Counted from the stretch's first letter, positions 12,801 to 24,099 are shown. The stretch is DNA of 64,000 bases from Brachionus plicatilis (GCA_010279815.1 QEOQ01000092.1:227146-291145), one strand, 5' to 3'. Numbers and translations: made by a program. The notes: generated by a model not told the origin, from the letters alone.

Positions 12801-15800
12801 AACATTTTTTAATTTAATTTGAAGATTAATTTTAATATCTAATGATAGGCAACTTGAAGTTCATGATCATAATCAAATGATCAAAATTTAATTGATTCAA
12901 ATCTTAATAAAAATGATGAAATTAGATTTTTTTAAATTTTTTTAAAATTAAACATAAGATGTTTATTATTTTAATTGAAAAAAAACAAATCTTTTTTTTC
13001 TAATTGACCTTTAATTAATTCTTCTAAATTATTAATTTGAAAATTTTAAAGACAAATTTAAAATCGACATTAAGGTTTCAAAATTATGACTTTAAGTGAT
13101 ATTTTAATATTAATTAAAATATATTACGGCGAAACAAAGTTAAATTTTGTATTGCAAAATTTCAAAATATTGATTAAGAATTTTTTTGACTTAAGACAAA
13201 AATTCATATAATTTTCTATTTAATTATAGATTAAACAAATAATGTTTAATAAAGTTTAGTCATTTATTATTAAAAAATTGATACAAATTGCCATTTTATT
13301 TAAATAAAAAACAAAAAATTTTGATTTGAAATTTACAATTGATCATGAACTTCAATTTGCCCTAATGATAAACTCTTTGAATTGAATATCAACTTAAAGA
13401 TTATTTTAATAAAATAAAAGATATTTTTTACAAAATTTGGTTAAATTCGGTCAATATGAACACATTATTTTACTTGTCAAAATTTTGAACATTCTTTTTT
13501 GAACACCCGTTCAAATAATTTTTATAATAATAAAAAAAAACAAAGAATAATCATTTAAATTTTAAATTTCAATATTATTATAAGAAAAAAAAGATTTAAT
13601 TCAAAATCTTTGTGACCAAGTTGAAATAAAAAAAATATTTTTACCATTATTTGTTGGTGCTTACTTTTTTTTACCAATCAGCTTGGCAATATATCGAGAA
13701 AAAATCTGGTTCTTTTTTTTTAACCCTGCAAACAAATATATACATGAATTAATTTTACTATTAGGTGAATGTTTGAATCCCCCAATTGCTGAAATACCAG
13801 AGGGAGAATGGTTCTGTCCACAATGCATTACTCGTAGATTAAATCATACTGAGCCATCTAGTTCACATCCAAATCAGCGTCGCTTAATAGCAAGAACTAA
13901 TTTTGCCGAAAGAGTCAGACGTAATGTAAATGAAAATCGCAGAAATTTGAGTCAAAAAACAATTAAAAAAAAGACAATCAAAAAAAGAAAAACCTTGCGG
14001 AAAAAAACAAAACGTATAAGACGCAAAGTCAGCTTAAAAACTTCAAAAAAATCATCGTCATCATCTTCTAAAAGTTCAAAGATTGTCAAAAAATACAAAA
14101 GAACCAAAAAAAAAAGCTCAACGAAACGAAAAAAAGCTACTCTGACTCTTAAAAAGTATTACAAGTCAATGGATAGAAAGAATAGTCCCAAGAAGCGTAT
14201 TTTAAAAAAGATTTTAGAACAAGATGATAAAAAAGAAAATAATGGCACTATTTCAAATCTATCAAGCATGTTTAGAGTCAAATCTTTAAACGAAGAGGAT
14301 CACGCATCAATTCAATTGACTTCTCAGACAAGTCAATATTTCGAAAGTAGTGAAAACAATAATCGCCAAAATTTGAAGTAAATTTAAAAAATTTTTTCAA
14401 CTTTTTAAATAAAAAAAAATTTTAAAATTAATTTATTTTTAAGAGAAGAGAATAAAACTTCAACATCAATTAATTTGTTGAATTCGATAATGAACAGTCA
14501 AAGCATTTTGACAAAAAGCTCTTCAAATATTAAAATAAATCAGTAAAATTTTATTTTTTTTAAATAATTTAAAATTTTAAAATTTAAAAGTAATGGATCG
14601 ATTGAACTAATTAAACAGTGTTCAAAGCATTCAATCGAAAATAAAGAATTGGTCAAAAGGCAAAAAATTGAGCATACTGAATTATTGGTAACAAAGAAAG
14701 AATGCACAACTTTCATTGAGAAAAAGTCATTAGTCAATTCTTTTGATAAGAAATTCAATTGTAAAGAGGAGCCAGTTCTACCAAAAATAGATTCAATAAA
14801 TAGACTAGAAGTTAAATTTAATCCAAAAGCAGAAATTTTTGATTTTGAGAAAAAAAGTGAATTAAAAAAAAGTAAATTACCAAGAGAAAACAGTGGATGT
14901 AAACTTGAGCCTAATGGAATATTAGTGGTAAAACAAGAAAGCACAGCTCTTTCAGAAAAAAAGTCATCAATCAAGTCAAGTAAAGAATCTTCATCTTTGG
15001 AAAATATATTCAATTGTAAAAAAGAGCCAGCTGAACCAAAAATTGATTCAATAACTAGACCAGAAGTTAAATTTAATCCAAAAGCAGAAATTTTTGAATT
15101 TGAGAAAAAAATTAAATTACCAAGAGAAAAAAGTGGATGTAAATTTGAGCCTAATGGAATACTAGTGGTAAAACAAGAATGCACAACTCATACCGAAAAA
15201 ATTTCATCAATCAAGTCAAGTAAAGAATCTTCATCTTTTGAAAATATATTCAATTGTAAAGAAGAGCCTACTGAACCTAAAATGGAAGCATTAATTAGAC
15301 CAAAAATTAAATTTAATCCAAAAGCAGAAATTTTTGATTTTGAGAAAATCAGTAAATTACCAAGAGAAAACAGTGGATGTAAACTTGAGCCTAATGGAGC
15401 ACTAGTGGTAAAACAAGAATGCACAACTCTAGCTGAAAAAAAGTCATCAATCAAGTCAAGTAAAGAGTCTTCATCATTTGATAAAATACTTAAATGTAAA
15501 GAAGAGCCAACTGAACCAAAAAAAGATCCGATGAGTAGACCAGAGGTTAAATTCAGTCCAGAAAAAAAATATTTAAAAAAATCTGAATCTATGGATGAAG
15601 CAATTTTATCAAATTCAAAAGCTGATTGTATTCAGGAGCAAATAGCGATGATTTGTAAAACAACTTTGAAGCCTTATTTTCTAAAAAATAAAATAGATAA
15701 AGAGGACTATAAAATGATAATGAAAAAAGTAGTTAATAAAGTAAGGGTGCATGTTAAAAATTTAGAGTCTTTAAATACCAAAAAAGTAATTGATTTGACA

Positions 15801-15833
15801 ATGGCATATGTAAAAAAATCGGAGAAATCTTAA
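9864..15833 (+). CDS. PHRF1: PHD and RING finger domain protein (PHRF1-like E3 ligase)
   Basis: Five exons: 9864-10055, 10105-10318, 13765-14377, 14444-14542, 14591-15833; 787 codons with stop, all phases consistent. The RING starts in exon 1 (CPICLCNF, CEHIFCLDCLQEWSK) and closes in exon 2 with NTCPIDRKVF. The PHD begins in exon 2 (FCEICRQPNREDRMLLCDAC) and is completed in exon 3 (ECLNPP, EGEWFCPQC). This RING-PHD order and spacing is diagnostic of PHRF1, a nuclear E3 ligase linked to RNA polymerase II and TGF-beta control in mammals. After a Lys/Ser-rich region comes a fourfold repeat of about 80 residues (14640-15540), then a C-terminal helical module (TTLKPYFLKNKIDKEDYKMI ... MAYVKKSEKS) matching the CTD-binding end of PHRF1. 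The repeats are absent from the vertebrate protein as I know it, which is also much longer. Intron 2 (10319-13764) is 3.4 kb and full of repeats. Confidence 0.92.
10682..11155 (+). mobile_element. Pogo/Tigger-like DNA transposon fragment
   Basis: TA followed by CAGTCAAACCTCGATATAAC at 10686 is the terminal sequence typical of Tigger/pogo elements, with the TA target site just before it. The sequence then repeats TTCGTTAT motifs (10730, 11118, 11136). No transposase frame is recognisable and the far end is cut by the inverted-repeat element at 11155. It lies inside PHRF1 intron 2. Confidence 0.6.
11155..11473. repeat. Inverted-repeat MITE with 9-bp target duplication
   Basis: Arms start GGCAATGTGAAATTTTAGTA and end in the matching TAAAATTTCACATTGC at 11473. 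Inside, GTACAAATTTGTAC palindromes and AGCTCTGCAAAAACTCTGCA / TTGCAGAGTTTTTGCAGAGC face each other around a centre near 11310. AAGTTTTTT at 11146-11154 is repeated at 11474-11482. Non-coding; it sits inside the pogo-like fragment in PHRF1 intron 2. Confidence 0.7.
11793..12117. repeat. AGTC foldback (hAT-like MITE), copy A
   Basis: Termini CAGAGTTGTTTAAAAGTC and GACCTTTGAACAACTCTG are inverted. Subterminal arms are runs of AAGTC/CAAGTCC. The direct repeat ATCTGTAC at 11785-11792 and 12118-12125 is an exact 8-bp target duplication, as for hAT elements. The target itself is the tail of the dispersed LINE/SINE repeat (GTACCGAGCTAAAGCTCC follows at 12122). The inner block ATGCAATAGATTTGCCATAT is shared with copy B. 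Confidence 0.8.
12118..12240 (-). repeat. Dispersed LINE/SINE 3' tail, copy 2
   Basis: TGTACCGAGCTAAAGCTCCT and the following AT-rich block match 2878-3000 and, inverted, 31870-31980. It is split from its own tail by AGTC copy A. Confidence 0.6.
12452..12785. repeat. Dispersed repeat, inverted copy of 6860-7257
   Basis: Starts GGGCATCTTGAGGTTGATGA and carries, in reverse complement, the blocks found at 6860-7257, through TAGGAAAGATCGATCTTT near 12750. Non-coding, inside PHRF1 intron 2. Confidence 0.55.
12848..13362. repeat. GGCAA-TIR MITE, copy 2
   Basis: Ends GGCAACTTGAAGTTCATGAT (12848) and ATCATGAACTTCAATTTGCC (ending 13362) are near-perfect inverted repeats. It has a non-coding AT-rich interior. 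It lies in PHRF1 intron 2, not far from the exon 3 acceptor. Confidence 0.7.
14640..15540 (+). repeat. Coding tandem repeat, about 240-bp period, in PHRF1 exon 5
   Basis: Three close copies (starting about 14880, 15120 and 15360) plus a more diverged first copy encode an 80-residue unit. Each unit contains KLPREKSGCK/KLPRENSGCK, LVVKQE, SSIKSSKESSS, CKEEPTEPK and KFNPKAEIF. The exact multiple of three preserves the frame. The near identity points to recent expansion or gene conversion. Confidence 0.9.
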
Positions 15834-16640
15834 AAATGTTTTTAAAAAAAAATATTTTATTTTTTAATTGAGGAAATTTTTACTGAAATTTAATTTTTGA
15901 ATATTTAAGTATTTATGCAAATTTAATATGAATAAATTTCTAATTGACAAATTTTTTTTTGCTAATTTATTATTTCGTTAATAATTTTGTTTACAATAAA
16001 TCACTTCGATCTTTCAAAAATTCAATTTATTTTGTTTTTAATTAAAATTTTTATTTTTCCAAAAACCGATTGTAAAAGATCCAAATAAAAAATTATCGAT
16101 TACCAAAACAAAAAATTCCCTCTACAAAAAAAAACTTTAAACACAATTTTGTTTATATTTAGCTTTTCAAGAAAGCAAAAATCATGATTTTTTTCATTTA
16201 ACAATTCTTAAAATAAAGAAATTCATATAATTTTAGAAATGATTATAAATTACGTATAATATTTTTAAATAACAATAATTTGTAATTAAAAAACTAAAAT
16301 ACTGAATTAGGAACAAAATAAAAACATCATGTTTTTATTTTGTTTTGTTTCATTTTTTTTTGTATTTAATTTCAATTACATTTGAATTGATCACAATTTT
16401 AATTTATTAATATATAATTGATTGAAATGAAGCTTTTGTACAGTCAAAAAAATAAATATTTAATATCAATTAATCCCATAATGTTCAATGAAAATAGCCA
16501 CTTTGAAATTTATTGTATCTTTCTTGTTTTGTATATCAAATTTACACTTTTGATTATATAAACCAATGTAGCCTTATCTCTAAAATAACTCTGTAATTTA
16601 AAAAAATAAATAAAATAAATTAAAAAAAAATGCCTAAAAG
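15834..16640. other. AT-rich intergenic stretch
   Basis: PHRF1 3' flank. No gene or RNA is recognised. The short inverted pair around AAACATCATGTTTTTATTTT (16320-16345) is a hairpin at most. Confidence 0.45.
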
Positions 16641-17640
16641 CAGAAATTCTTAATAATATTTCTCAAGATCAGTCTTTTGAACCTAATTCTAAGGGAAAAA
16701 CTAGAGGAAAACATTAATAAAGGACATCTGGTTATCTTTTTCAATTTTTTTCTCAAAAACAAAGTTAGTAAGCAATCATATACCTGTAAAAATTTATTTA
16801 TAATAAAGCTGACTTTGAAAAAATTTCTCATTTTCTATCAAATATTGATTGGATGGCAAAGTAAAATTTTTGTTCAATTTCCAATTTGCTCAATTTGCTG
16901 GAAAATTTTAAATGCGCAACTTCATTGCATTGCAATTTACACAATCTTTTAACTTTTAAAACTTTCAAATTTCAATTTAAAAAATTGCAAATATGCAATG
17001 TAATATAATTGCGCATTTGAAATTTTTGAGCAAATAGAGCAAATTGGAAATTGAACATCCATTTTTAAGAACATATTTAAGAATTTAAATATTCGGGAAA
17101 TGTACAATGAGTTAATTTTCTATGTCAGCGAAGTAATCGATTCAAAGTATCTCAAAACCTTGGTTAAATGATGATCTCAGGATCTTAATTAGAAATAAGA
17201 AGAATCTTAGATACAGGAAATGTTCATGTAGCTGGAAGGATATGAACCTATATAAAGATTACAAACGTATCTGAAAATTAGTTTCATCATAAATAAAAAG
17301 AGCCAAACTAACATATGAACAAAATTTAGTCTAAGGGTTGTTAAGATATTTTTGTTATTGAACACGATGGTGAGCTTCCTCCTTTTGAAGTTGATTTTAA
17401 TGAACGCTGGTCAGCTTATATTGACATTGAACCAAATGATATTAGTTATGAAATTGTACTACTTTTTTTTTAATTTCAGAAATGATTAAATTGTTTGAAC
17501 AAAAAGTGCCAAGAATATTTCAAAACTTTCTTGAAGTTAGAGCAAGTATAGGTTCACCAGTTCAAAACCCGCTTAGGCAGAAAAATCTTTTGAAGAAGGA
17601 TAATTTATAATTTGTGTTGGGATAAAATTTTATAAAAAAA
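16640..17640 (+). mobile_element. Heavily decayed LINE remnant
   Basis: Around 17145-17330 the plus strand reads, across stops, SKPWLNDDLRILIRNKKNLR and then IKRAKLTYEQNLV. This is the typical segment between endonuclease and reverse transcriptase of LINEs. Near 17370-17450 a short open piece reads ELPPFEVDFNERWSAYID. It is interrupted by the MITE at 16871-17057. No intact domain remains. Confidence 0.5.
16871..17057. repeat. Short inverted-repeat MITE
   Basis: TGTTCAATTTCCAATTTGCT at 16871 is mirrored by AGCAAATTGGAAATTGAACA ending at 17057. The inner pair AAATGCGCAA / TTGCGCATTT is also mirrored. 187 bp, non-coding. Confidence 0.7.
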
Positions 17641-18730
17641 AATTCATTCTTTCTAAAACAATTTTTAATCTAATAACAGCATTAAATAAAGAATAAAATA
17701 AAATAAAAAAAAAATATATTTTTTATTTGCTAATAAATCTTTCACTTTAAATTTAAAAAATGTATCGCTTAAAATAAATCTTTTTAATGACCAGATTTTA
17801 TTACATATATGGACAATTTTTTCAGAGTTTTTCATTTTATATGCATTCCATGATTGCTTTATCTCTTTATTCGGGCATTGTGAATTTTCATTCGAGCTTT
17901 CCAAAAAAAAAAAAAAAACTCTTTTTCATAAATTTAAATTGATAAAATTGAGCCTTCAAACTTTGATGATGAAACAACATCAAACAAAATATGTTCCATT
18001 AAATTCAACAAATAAAAATTAATAAAAATTAACACAGCCAATTTTAATGATCAAATAAAATTTAAATATTTTGAGATTTATTTTTTATTGCTTCTATGAT
18101 CTATTCTAAATGAATATTTTTTTCAATTTGTAAAATAAATTTATTTTTAATTCTAAAATTCAGAAAAATTTTGAACAATTTTTTTACTTCAAAAATTTAG
18201 TTCTGTAAAATTTTCAAATTTTTTTTAAGTATAAATTTTGATACATTCATTCACTTAAAATATTCAAAAATGTGCAGTTCAAAAAACCCCATTTAGGTCT
18301 TAACGATGTAATTTTCTTAGGAATAATAAAATTCAAAATTAAAAAAGCAAAAAACATTTAACTTTGAAAAAAAATACTAGCAAAAAAATCTAATAAGTCT
18401 GATGCTTAGAAAGTTTTTTATGCTAAAAAAACAGTCATAAAGAGGTTCAATAAACCCCTTCTAGTGTTAAAACCAATATTTTATTAGTTAATATTTATTT
18501 TATAAATTAGATTTTATTTGGGGAAAATATTATAAAAGTGAAAATTTATATCTAAATTTTTATTTCCAAAAATTAAAAAAAAATTAATTTTTAAAAAAAA
18601 ATATTTACGGCTTTAAATTTCTAATTAAATAACACCAATTCTTTGTTTGTTAATTAAAAAAAAGCTAAAAAAGAAAGAACAGACAATAACTCAAATAAAA
18701 TAAAATTTAAAAAAATCATAAATCTTTGCA
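17641..18730. other. AT-rich stretch; one unassigned short open frame
   Basis: The only sizeable open frame is a minus-strand one at 17904-17665 (79 codons; starts MESSNENSQCPNKEIKQSWN). Its composition in the first half looks somewhat protein-like, but it has no recognised domain and fades into a hydrophobic AT-driven tail. No other feature is seen. Confidence 0.35.
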
Positions 18731-18734
18731 ACTG

Positions 18735-18990
18735 GAATAATAATTAGCAAATAGGGCAAAATTTAATTGTTTTATCCCAACTTCCAGAAATAAAAGTATT
18801 ATTGTCTAAAATTGCAAAACATCTAACCCATTCTTTATGCTCTTGAGTGTTTTTGTAGAGATATCTTTGTCAATGTTCCAAAGTTTAATTGTTTTATCCC
18901 AACTTCCTGAAATAAAAGTATTGTTGTCTAAAATTGCAAGACAATTAACAGAATTTGTATGTCCGTGAAATGTTTTTGTAGAGACTCCTA
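18735..18990 (-). pseudogene. WD40-array gene fragment (frameshifted)
   Basis: Read from 18990 downward it encodes about two blades nearly identical to the 30.1-kb WD40 gene: VSTKTFHGHTNSVNCLAILD, then NTFISGSWDKTIKLWNIDK. A one-base deletion near 18862 shifts the frame, and a second blade continues in another frame (TQEHKEWVRCFAILD, then NTFISGSWDKTIKF). There is no start or end. A relic of the same family. Confidence 0.85.
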
Positions 18991-19400
18991 AACATGATCA
19001 ATTTCAACAAGTGATGTTTTTTTAAATTATACTTTGACAATAAAATATTTTGGCATTTTTTTTTTGACATTAGAATCATTTGACATTAATTAACAGAAGA
19101 CCAATTATTGCTTTTTGAATATTTTTAAAATGAATAAAATTTTTGTTCAAATAATATTCTAGATTGAACAATATTTTGAATTAATTCTGTATTTTAACGT
19201 TATCAATTTGCCTTGTTTTTGAAGACTCAAACATTAAGTGAATCAAAAGTTTTGATTTATTTGAAAATCTAAATAAAATTAAAGTTATTTTTAACTCTAA
19301 TTCAAATTACTGAAAATATTAAGAGCATAATTTTTTTCATTTTTTATAATTATTTATTTAAAATTATCTTTTGGAATTTAAATTTTGTACAAAAAACACA

Positions 19401-21034
19401 ATGAACTGTACCAAATCCAATCAAGAAAAATCAAATAACATTTGGCAAGAAATTTTGTCATTAGACGCCAAATTTAATTTCAAAAGAATCAATCACAACT
19501 CCCAATTGAGTATGTCCATTTGGCAAAGGAAATTTAAAGAGTAAATCTTAATCAAATTTGAACTTAGGGACATTGTATTTGCGTCGGAGAGCTCAAATAA
19601 TGAGAGAAAATTCAATGAGATCTAAAGACGAAGAGACATTGCAGAAAAGACGAGAATACCTGAATCTTAGAACTCAAATACTGGAGCAAAAATTTGGCCA
19701 AACTTTTGAAAATTCAAGCTTAAGCAACTACAGCTTACAAAACAGATCAAGAACAAACAACAAAGCTGCTAGTGTCGACTCCATTTCATTAAACTTTGAT
19801 ATTAGAGACAATTTTTCTCGAAAGCTGAACAATTTTAGCAACATGTCCAACATTTTGAATCCAAGAATTTCAAATTTAAACTGCAGCAGAGAAAGCTTGA
19901 ACTCAAGCCATAAATCTGTGATCAATAAACAAAACTATGATGACATTTTTTGTGCCGAAGTTCATCATATCTTTAATAATCATGCAGCCTCAATTACCAG
20001 GGTAAAATTTGCCAACAATGACAGAAGTTTACTTGCAAGCTGTTCGTCAGACGGAACTCTTGCCATTTGCCAAGTGATACCTGCTCCAGCGACAATGATC
20101 TATAAGTTGGAAGGCCACAAAGCCGAAATAATGGATATGCAATGGAGCACGACCAACGATTTGATTGTGACAGCATCGCTAGATGGCACATCGCGTGTTT
20201 GGCAAGTAACCAAGGGAAAATGCATGAGGATTCTGAGAGACACCCTTAATTCTGAGATTTTATGCTGTTGCTTCTTACCTACAAATGAAAATATGATTTT
20301 TGTAAATAAAAAAAAAAATTTTTTTTTTAAAATTTATTTTTTTTTTGTCTAGACAGGAAATTCAAAGGGACTCATTCAAGTTTACAATCTATCTACAGGC
20401 ATTATTGCTAGTAAAAATTGTCTCCAAAAGGTGGCCGGAAAGGTTCAGGCCATGTGCTTTGATTCGACTGGGTCGAATCTTTGGGTAGGTGACAACAATG
20501 GAGCAGTGCACCTATTTCAATTCAACATTTACAATCTTAAACTGAATAAAACAAAAAAAATAATAAACAACAATGGATACTCGATAACAAGTTTGTCCTT
20601 TAAACATTTGAATAGCAAGGAGTCAGCTCTGTTGGTCAATTCTATGCCCAACTTTCTTCTCTTGTACAAACTCATAAATTCAGATATCCAATCTATTCGG
20701 CTGAGGAAAAGAATTCTCATTAAACAAAACCAACTGATGATCAAGTCGACATTTTGTCCCGTGATCAATAAGAAACAACAAAATAGCAGTTTGGTTTGTA
20801 CAGGCAGTGAAGACAATTGTGTTTACATTTATGACATGGATTTTGACGAAAACCCACTGATTACAAAGCTTCAAAAGCACGATCACCCTGTTATAGATGT
20901 TGGACTAAATTATGATCTTAGCTTGATGGCATCAGGAGATGCAAATGTAATTTTTGAATGTCTATTTAAAAAAATTTAATTTTTTTTTTTTAAAGGGAAC
21001 TGTTATCATATGGAAAATGAATAATCAAACATAA
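19401..21034 (+). CDS. WDR13: WD repeat-containing protein 13
   Basis: Four exons: 19401-19509, 19568-20301, 20353-20946, 20996-21034, giving 491 aa against 485 in human. The N-terminus has the family block IWQEILSLDAKFN, then QLRTLYLRRRAQIMREN formed exactly across the first splice. WD repeats follow: RVKFANNDRSLLASCSSDGT, LAICQVIPAPATMIYKLEGH, TASLDGTSRVWQVTKGKCMR, then in exon 3 AMCFDSTGSNLWVGDNNGAV and CTGSEDNCVYIYDMD. The last exon reads GTVIIWKMNNQT and ends. WDR13 is a nuclear beta-propeller protein proposed to modulate nuclear receptor/HDAC activity in mammals; its rotifer role is unknown. AATAAA overlaps the region just after the stop (21035-21040). The length and the whole-length match make this secure. 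Confidence 0.95.
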
Positions 21035-21306
21035 AATAAAGTTAATGTTTATTGAGATTTGAAAAATTAATTTTTTAATTGCGCGGCAAATAGTACTTAA
21101 CACAACGGTTCTTGTTTTCTACGAGAATTTTTATATCATCATTTAAATTTTCTAAAGACATTAATTATTAATAAGTTATTTTTTTTATTTTTCACAAAAT
21201 AATAAATACAAATTTGAGACAAAATATTTATTAAGAAAATTGACCCTTTTTAAGTGAGACATTTGAAATTGAAAATTTTTTTTTTCATCAAATCTACAAT
21301 CAAAAA

Positions 21307-21490
21307 TACCGTAACCTCGTGTTAACGATTCTAAGAGTAAAGCCCAAATCCAATATTTTTTCTTTTAAAGTTAATTACATAGTTTCTATGTTATAAAAAT
21401 TTAATTATCCTGAATATTTCCAAAAATAAAGCCCAAATTTAATTTTTACTCTCATAAAAAATAAAAAATTAAAAAAATTGTAGAGTTAAA
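21307..21490 (+). mobile_element. Pogo-like long terminal inverted repeat, left member
   Basis: TA then CCGTAACCTCGTGTTAACGA starts a block of about 185 bp that recurs in reverse complement at about 26584-26815. Shared internal blocks include AAGAGTAAAGCC, ACATAGTTTCTATG and TGTAGAGTTAA. The ACCTCGTGTTAACG core resembles Tigger/pogo ends such as that at 10686. It is either one end of a 5.5-kb composite or one of two opposed MITE copies. Confidence 0.6.
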
Positions 21491-21560
21491 TGTTAGCGGC
21501 TTAATGAACAGATAAGCTAACATTTACTTCTTAGTTATTATTCCCTAGTTATTATTTATA

Positions 21561-22115
21561 CTAGTAGATACCCGTTGCTTCGCTGCCGGGGGAATTTAAA
21601 TAAAATTAAGAAAAAAAATTGCAGAACACACTAAAAAATTTATTGAAAAACCTCAGTATAAACTATGTTTTTTGTTAAGTTATTTGGATGATTCAATCTT
21701 GAGATTTTTTTTATTTGTCACTCTTGAAAAGGCTACATATAATTGCCCATGAGTAAAAACAGGTTCGTTTAAGTAAACCCCTACGTGTTCTAAAGTTTGT
21801 CCTTGAGATTTATTTATACTCATTGCAAACGCTGGTCGTATAGGAAATTGAAGCCTTTTTTATTCGAAAGGTAAACTTGCATCAATTGGAATCAATGGCA
21901 TTCTCGGTATGTAAACTATTTTTTTAGCATTAGATCCAACAGCTATTTGACATTCAATTATTTTACTGTAAAAATTTCTACAAATAAGCCTGGTACCGTT
22001 ACACAATCCATCCGAAGCTGAGACATTTCTAAGTAAAATAATAGGTTGGCCTTTTTTAAGAACTAATTTATGAGGTGGCATTCCTGATAAATTTAGGCTA
22101 TTTAAAAATTCTGTC
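21561..22115 (-). mobile_element. Helitron 3' end with helicase C-terminus
   Basis: On the minus strand 22081-21690 encodes the last part of the Pif1-type helicase of Helitrons: [40 protein letters not shown] and [17 protein letters not shown] interrupts the frame at the join before FPIRPAF (about 21860), and the N-terminal part is gone. The element ends on the minus strand in a GC-rich hairpin (CCCGGCAGCGAAGCAACGGG) and CTAG at 21561, followed by T. This is the canonical Helitron 3' terminus and A/T insertion site. An inactive remnant. Confidence 0.85.
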
Positions 22116-22480
22116 GGGTATAATATATATATGTCCGATATATATTAATACTTAATTGATAATTGGTAATCAATCAATTATCTATTCTCTCTCACTATTC
22201 AACCTTGACATCGATAACTTTCGACCTTGACATCGATAACTCGCTAACTTCGTGAAATTTTAAATAATTAGATTTTATAAATTACTTTAATTGGTGGCTC
22301 CGAGATATAATACTTAAATATTTTTATAAGCAAATGCTAAAAGAAGATTTTTGTGGTGATTAATGATTGATTTGCAGGTGTTTATGGGAAAATGATACTG
22401 TTTTGATTTAAAATAAAAGATAATTAACTTCACAACTTCTTTTGTTCAAATGGCTTATAAAAAGCAAGTTAGCCTACAAC

Positions 22481-23852
22481 TAGGGCTGGTAGAAAGACTC
22501 CAGAAAACCGGCTCTAAACCGGTTTTATACAAAACCGACTCTAGATTAGAGCCGAATTTTAAAACTGTCTCTGTTCTCAAACCGGTTTTTTAAATCGGTT
22601 CTGGATTCAAGCCAGTTTTAAGACCGGTTATAACCGACTTGAAATTTTTTTAATCCCTCTTTTTTATATTGAAATATTATTTCAACCAAATTAATTAAGT
22701 CTAAATTTCTCCTTTTGATTTCAAAAGGAGAATCAAAAGGAGATTAGTAAAAATAATTTTTTAATTAGATAAAAGATAAAATATAAAGAAACTCGTTAAC
22801 TGATAAATTTATTAATCAAAAAAGGAAAAAGTAGATAATGAGTAACAGTAGTTTTTTTTGTAAAAAAAACAAAAAGAGACAAACAACTGTTATAAAAAAA
22901 TTCCGCTAAAAAGATTCAAAATTGAAAAAAAAGTAAAAAAAAAAGCTTAAATAAATTTTAGTCAAATTCTTTTAAAATCATAAAAAAGACACTTTTATGA
23001 AATGAAATTGTAATCGAACTAAAATTAAATGAAAAATAAAAGAGAGTAAAAATTTCACACTTTAACTTTTAAGCGTTAAATTAATTGTCTATTAACTTGT
23101 TGTGCAAATTTTTATTTTCTTTTTTTTTAAACATTTATTATACAATATAATTAATAAATTTTTTGATTTTTAATCCTTATAAATAAAATTGATTGCCTTG
23201 TTTTCTTTATTTAATTTTTAGTTTATAGTTAAAATTTCAAATTGTCTTTTTTTTTGAAAAGGTTTATTTATTATTTGATGTTTTTATTTTGTGTACTGGG
23301 AAAGGTTTTTTTTAGTGTTGGCAATCGATTATCAATAATCGATTCAATAATCGACTAACTTTAAATCGATTAATTTTTTTAGTCGATTATTATTTTAGTC
23401 GATTATTAAATCGAACAATTTTTTCTATATGACTTTTTAATTAATTTATTTTATTTTAAACGTGAAACACTGAGTTTTTATATATTCAATTTATGGTATT
23501 TTTTATTTAAATAGAGATATGAAAGTTTTGAAAAATAATATATTAAGATGCTGTCCAATTCTTTGTTTTGAATTTTTACTTGATTCACCTTTTTTAAAAG
23601 TCGATATAAAAGTCAACTAACAAAAAATAGTCGATTTATGAATTTTGTCAATCGATTAGAGTCGATTGCCAACACAAGTTTTTTGACAATAATCTTTAAC
23701 ATAAACCGGCTTAAACCGACTTTGAAACCGGCTGTAAATATTAAACCGGTTTTCAAAACCGGCTTCAATTTGAAACCGACTCTAAAACCGACTTGAAATC
23801 TGGAACTGGTTTCAAAGTCGGTTTTAAATTTCAAGCCGGTCTACCAGCCATA
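22481..23852. mobile_element. hAT-like foldback element with ACCGGTTT-repeat arms
   Basis: Termini TAGGGCTGGTAGA and TCTACCAGCCATA are inverted. CCTACAAC at 22473-22480 is exactly repeated at 23853-23860, an 8-bp target duplication as in hAT elements. Both subterminal arms (22495-22640 and 23700-23840) are built of irregular AAACCGGTTTT/AACCGACT repeats. The interior is AT-rich, has no transposase and carries the nested element at 23313. The apparent minus-strand frame in the right arm is only the repeat translated. Confidence 0.85.
23313..23677. mobile_element. Nested hAT-like MITE with AATCGATT-repeat arms
   Basis: TAGTGTTGGCAATCGATTA at the left and GTCGATTGCCAACACAA at the right are inverted termini. 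The arms consist of repeated AATCGATT/TAGTCGATT units. The flanks GTTTTTTT (23305-23312) and GTTTTTTG (23678-23685) make a near-exact 8-bp duplication. It sits wholly inside the larger 22481-23852 element and so inserted later. Confidence 0.8.
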
Positions 23853-24099
23853 CCTACAACATAATGGCGCTGCGAACAGGATGTTCTTGGCGCTCAAGAG
23901 TTAATAATAAAGAGCTTTATACACAAACTTTTCTTTTCTATATTAAGAATGAATTCTGATAGACAAGCTAGCCTACAACAGAAAGCTAATTTAACTTTTA
24001 CTCTCATAGAAAAAAAAAAAATTTTAAATTTTAGACTTAAGGTTCCAGAAATTTAAAACTTAAGTGCTATCTGAATTTCCAATTAATAATATAATAATA

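Noticed and set aside
14540..15454. Minus-strand open frames overlapping PHRF1 exons 4-5
   Set aside because: They follow the 240-bp repeat in antisense; the sense frame has the PHRF1 C-terminal domain and valid splice phases.
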